From: an uncultured Bacteroidales bacterium
GTDB taxonomy: Bacteria > Bacteroidota > Bacteroidia > Bacteroidales > Bacteroidaceae
Length of the DNA: 12,720 nt
Direction of reading: 5' to 3'
Assembly: GCA_902783615.1 (NCBI GenBank)
Contig: CACZRQ010000030.1
Location: forward strand, 1 to 12,720
This document shows positions 12,720 to 12,720 of the stretch, in pieces. Every line of letters begins with the position of its first letter. The stretch's first letter is position 1. Made by a program: the position numbers and the translations under genes. Under the pieces are notes generated by a model. The model worked only from the letters and a program-made list of their open reading frames with translations. It did no database searches and was not told where the DNA came from.

Positions 12720-12720
12720 G

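Overview
The window reads as chromosomal DNA of a Bacteroidota bacterium, most likely of the Prevotella/Segatella group. The evidence is the Bacteroidota-type promoters (TTTG/TTG near -33 and TAnnTTTG near -7), a dipeptidyl-peptidase of the S46 family, A-rich start regions with little Shine-Dalgarno sequence, and the style of the accessory genes. The species call is inference.

Left part (1-7350). The window opens with the 3' end of a 5S rRNA gene and its strong terminator. A promoter then drives a compact plus-strand operon: leuA, leuC, leuD, a second LeuA-like synthase, leuB and a DUF3089 lipoprotein. The second synthase keeps the pyruvate-pocket residues of Leptospira citramalate synthase at identical numbering, so I call it cimA. 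The operon would then carry two entry enzymes that share one isomerase (LeuCD) and one dehydrogenase (LeuB). LeuA feeds leucine synthesis, and CimA makes 2-oxobutyrate for isoleucine without threonine. The last gene overlaps leuB by an ATGA and encodes a predicted lipid-anchored alpha/beta hydrolase with no obvious link to amino acid synthesis.

Middle (7380-9560). A convergent minus-strand gene encodes an exported S46 dipeptidyl-peptidase. It has an Arg at the position that makes DPP11 specific for Asp/Glu. A canonical promoter and a short leader with a small hairpin precede it.

Right part (9620-12720). This is an accessory, patchwork region. A 64-bp structured direct repeat (R1) brackets a complete minus-strand AbiEii-like nucleotidyltransferase toxin and antitoxin module with its own promoter and putative operator. 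A different, about 38-bp direct repeat (R2) brackets a truncated Rpn/PD-(D/E)XK transposase-like gene. Next comes a plus-strand HigB-HigA toxin-antitoxin pair with a clear inverted-repeat operator. Last is a minus-strand UmuC-type Y-family polymerase that enters from the right edge and stops at the thumb/little-finger boundary, so it looks 3'-truncated. The repeats and the two broken genes suggest repeated module gain and loss.

No CRISPR array, tRNA, complete insertion sequence or replication origin was seen.
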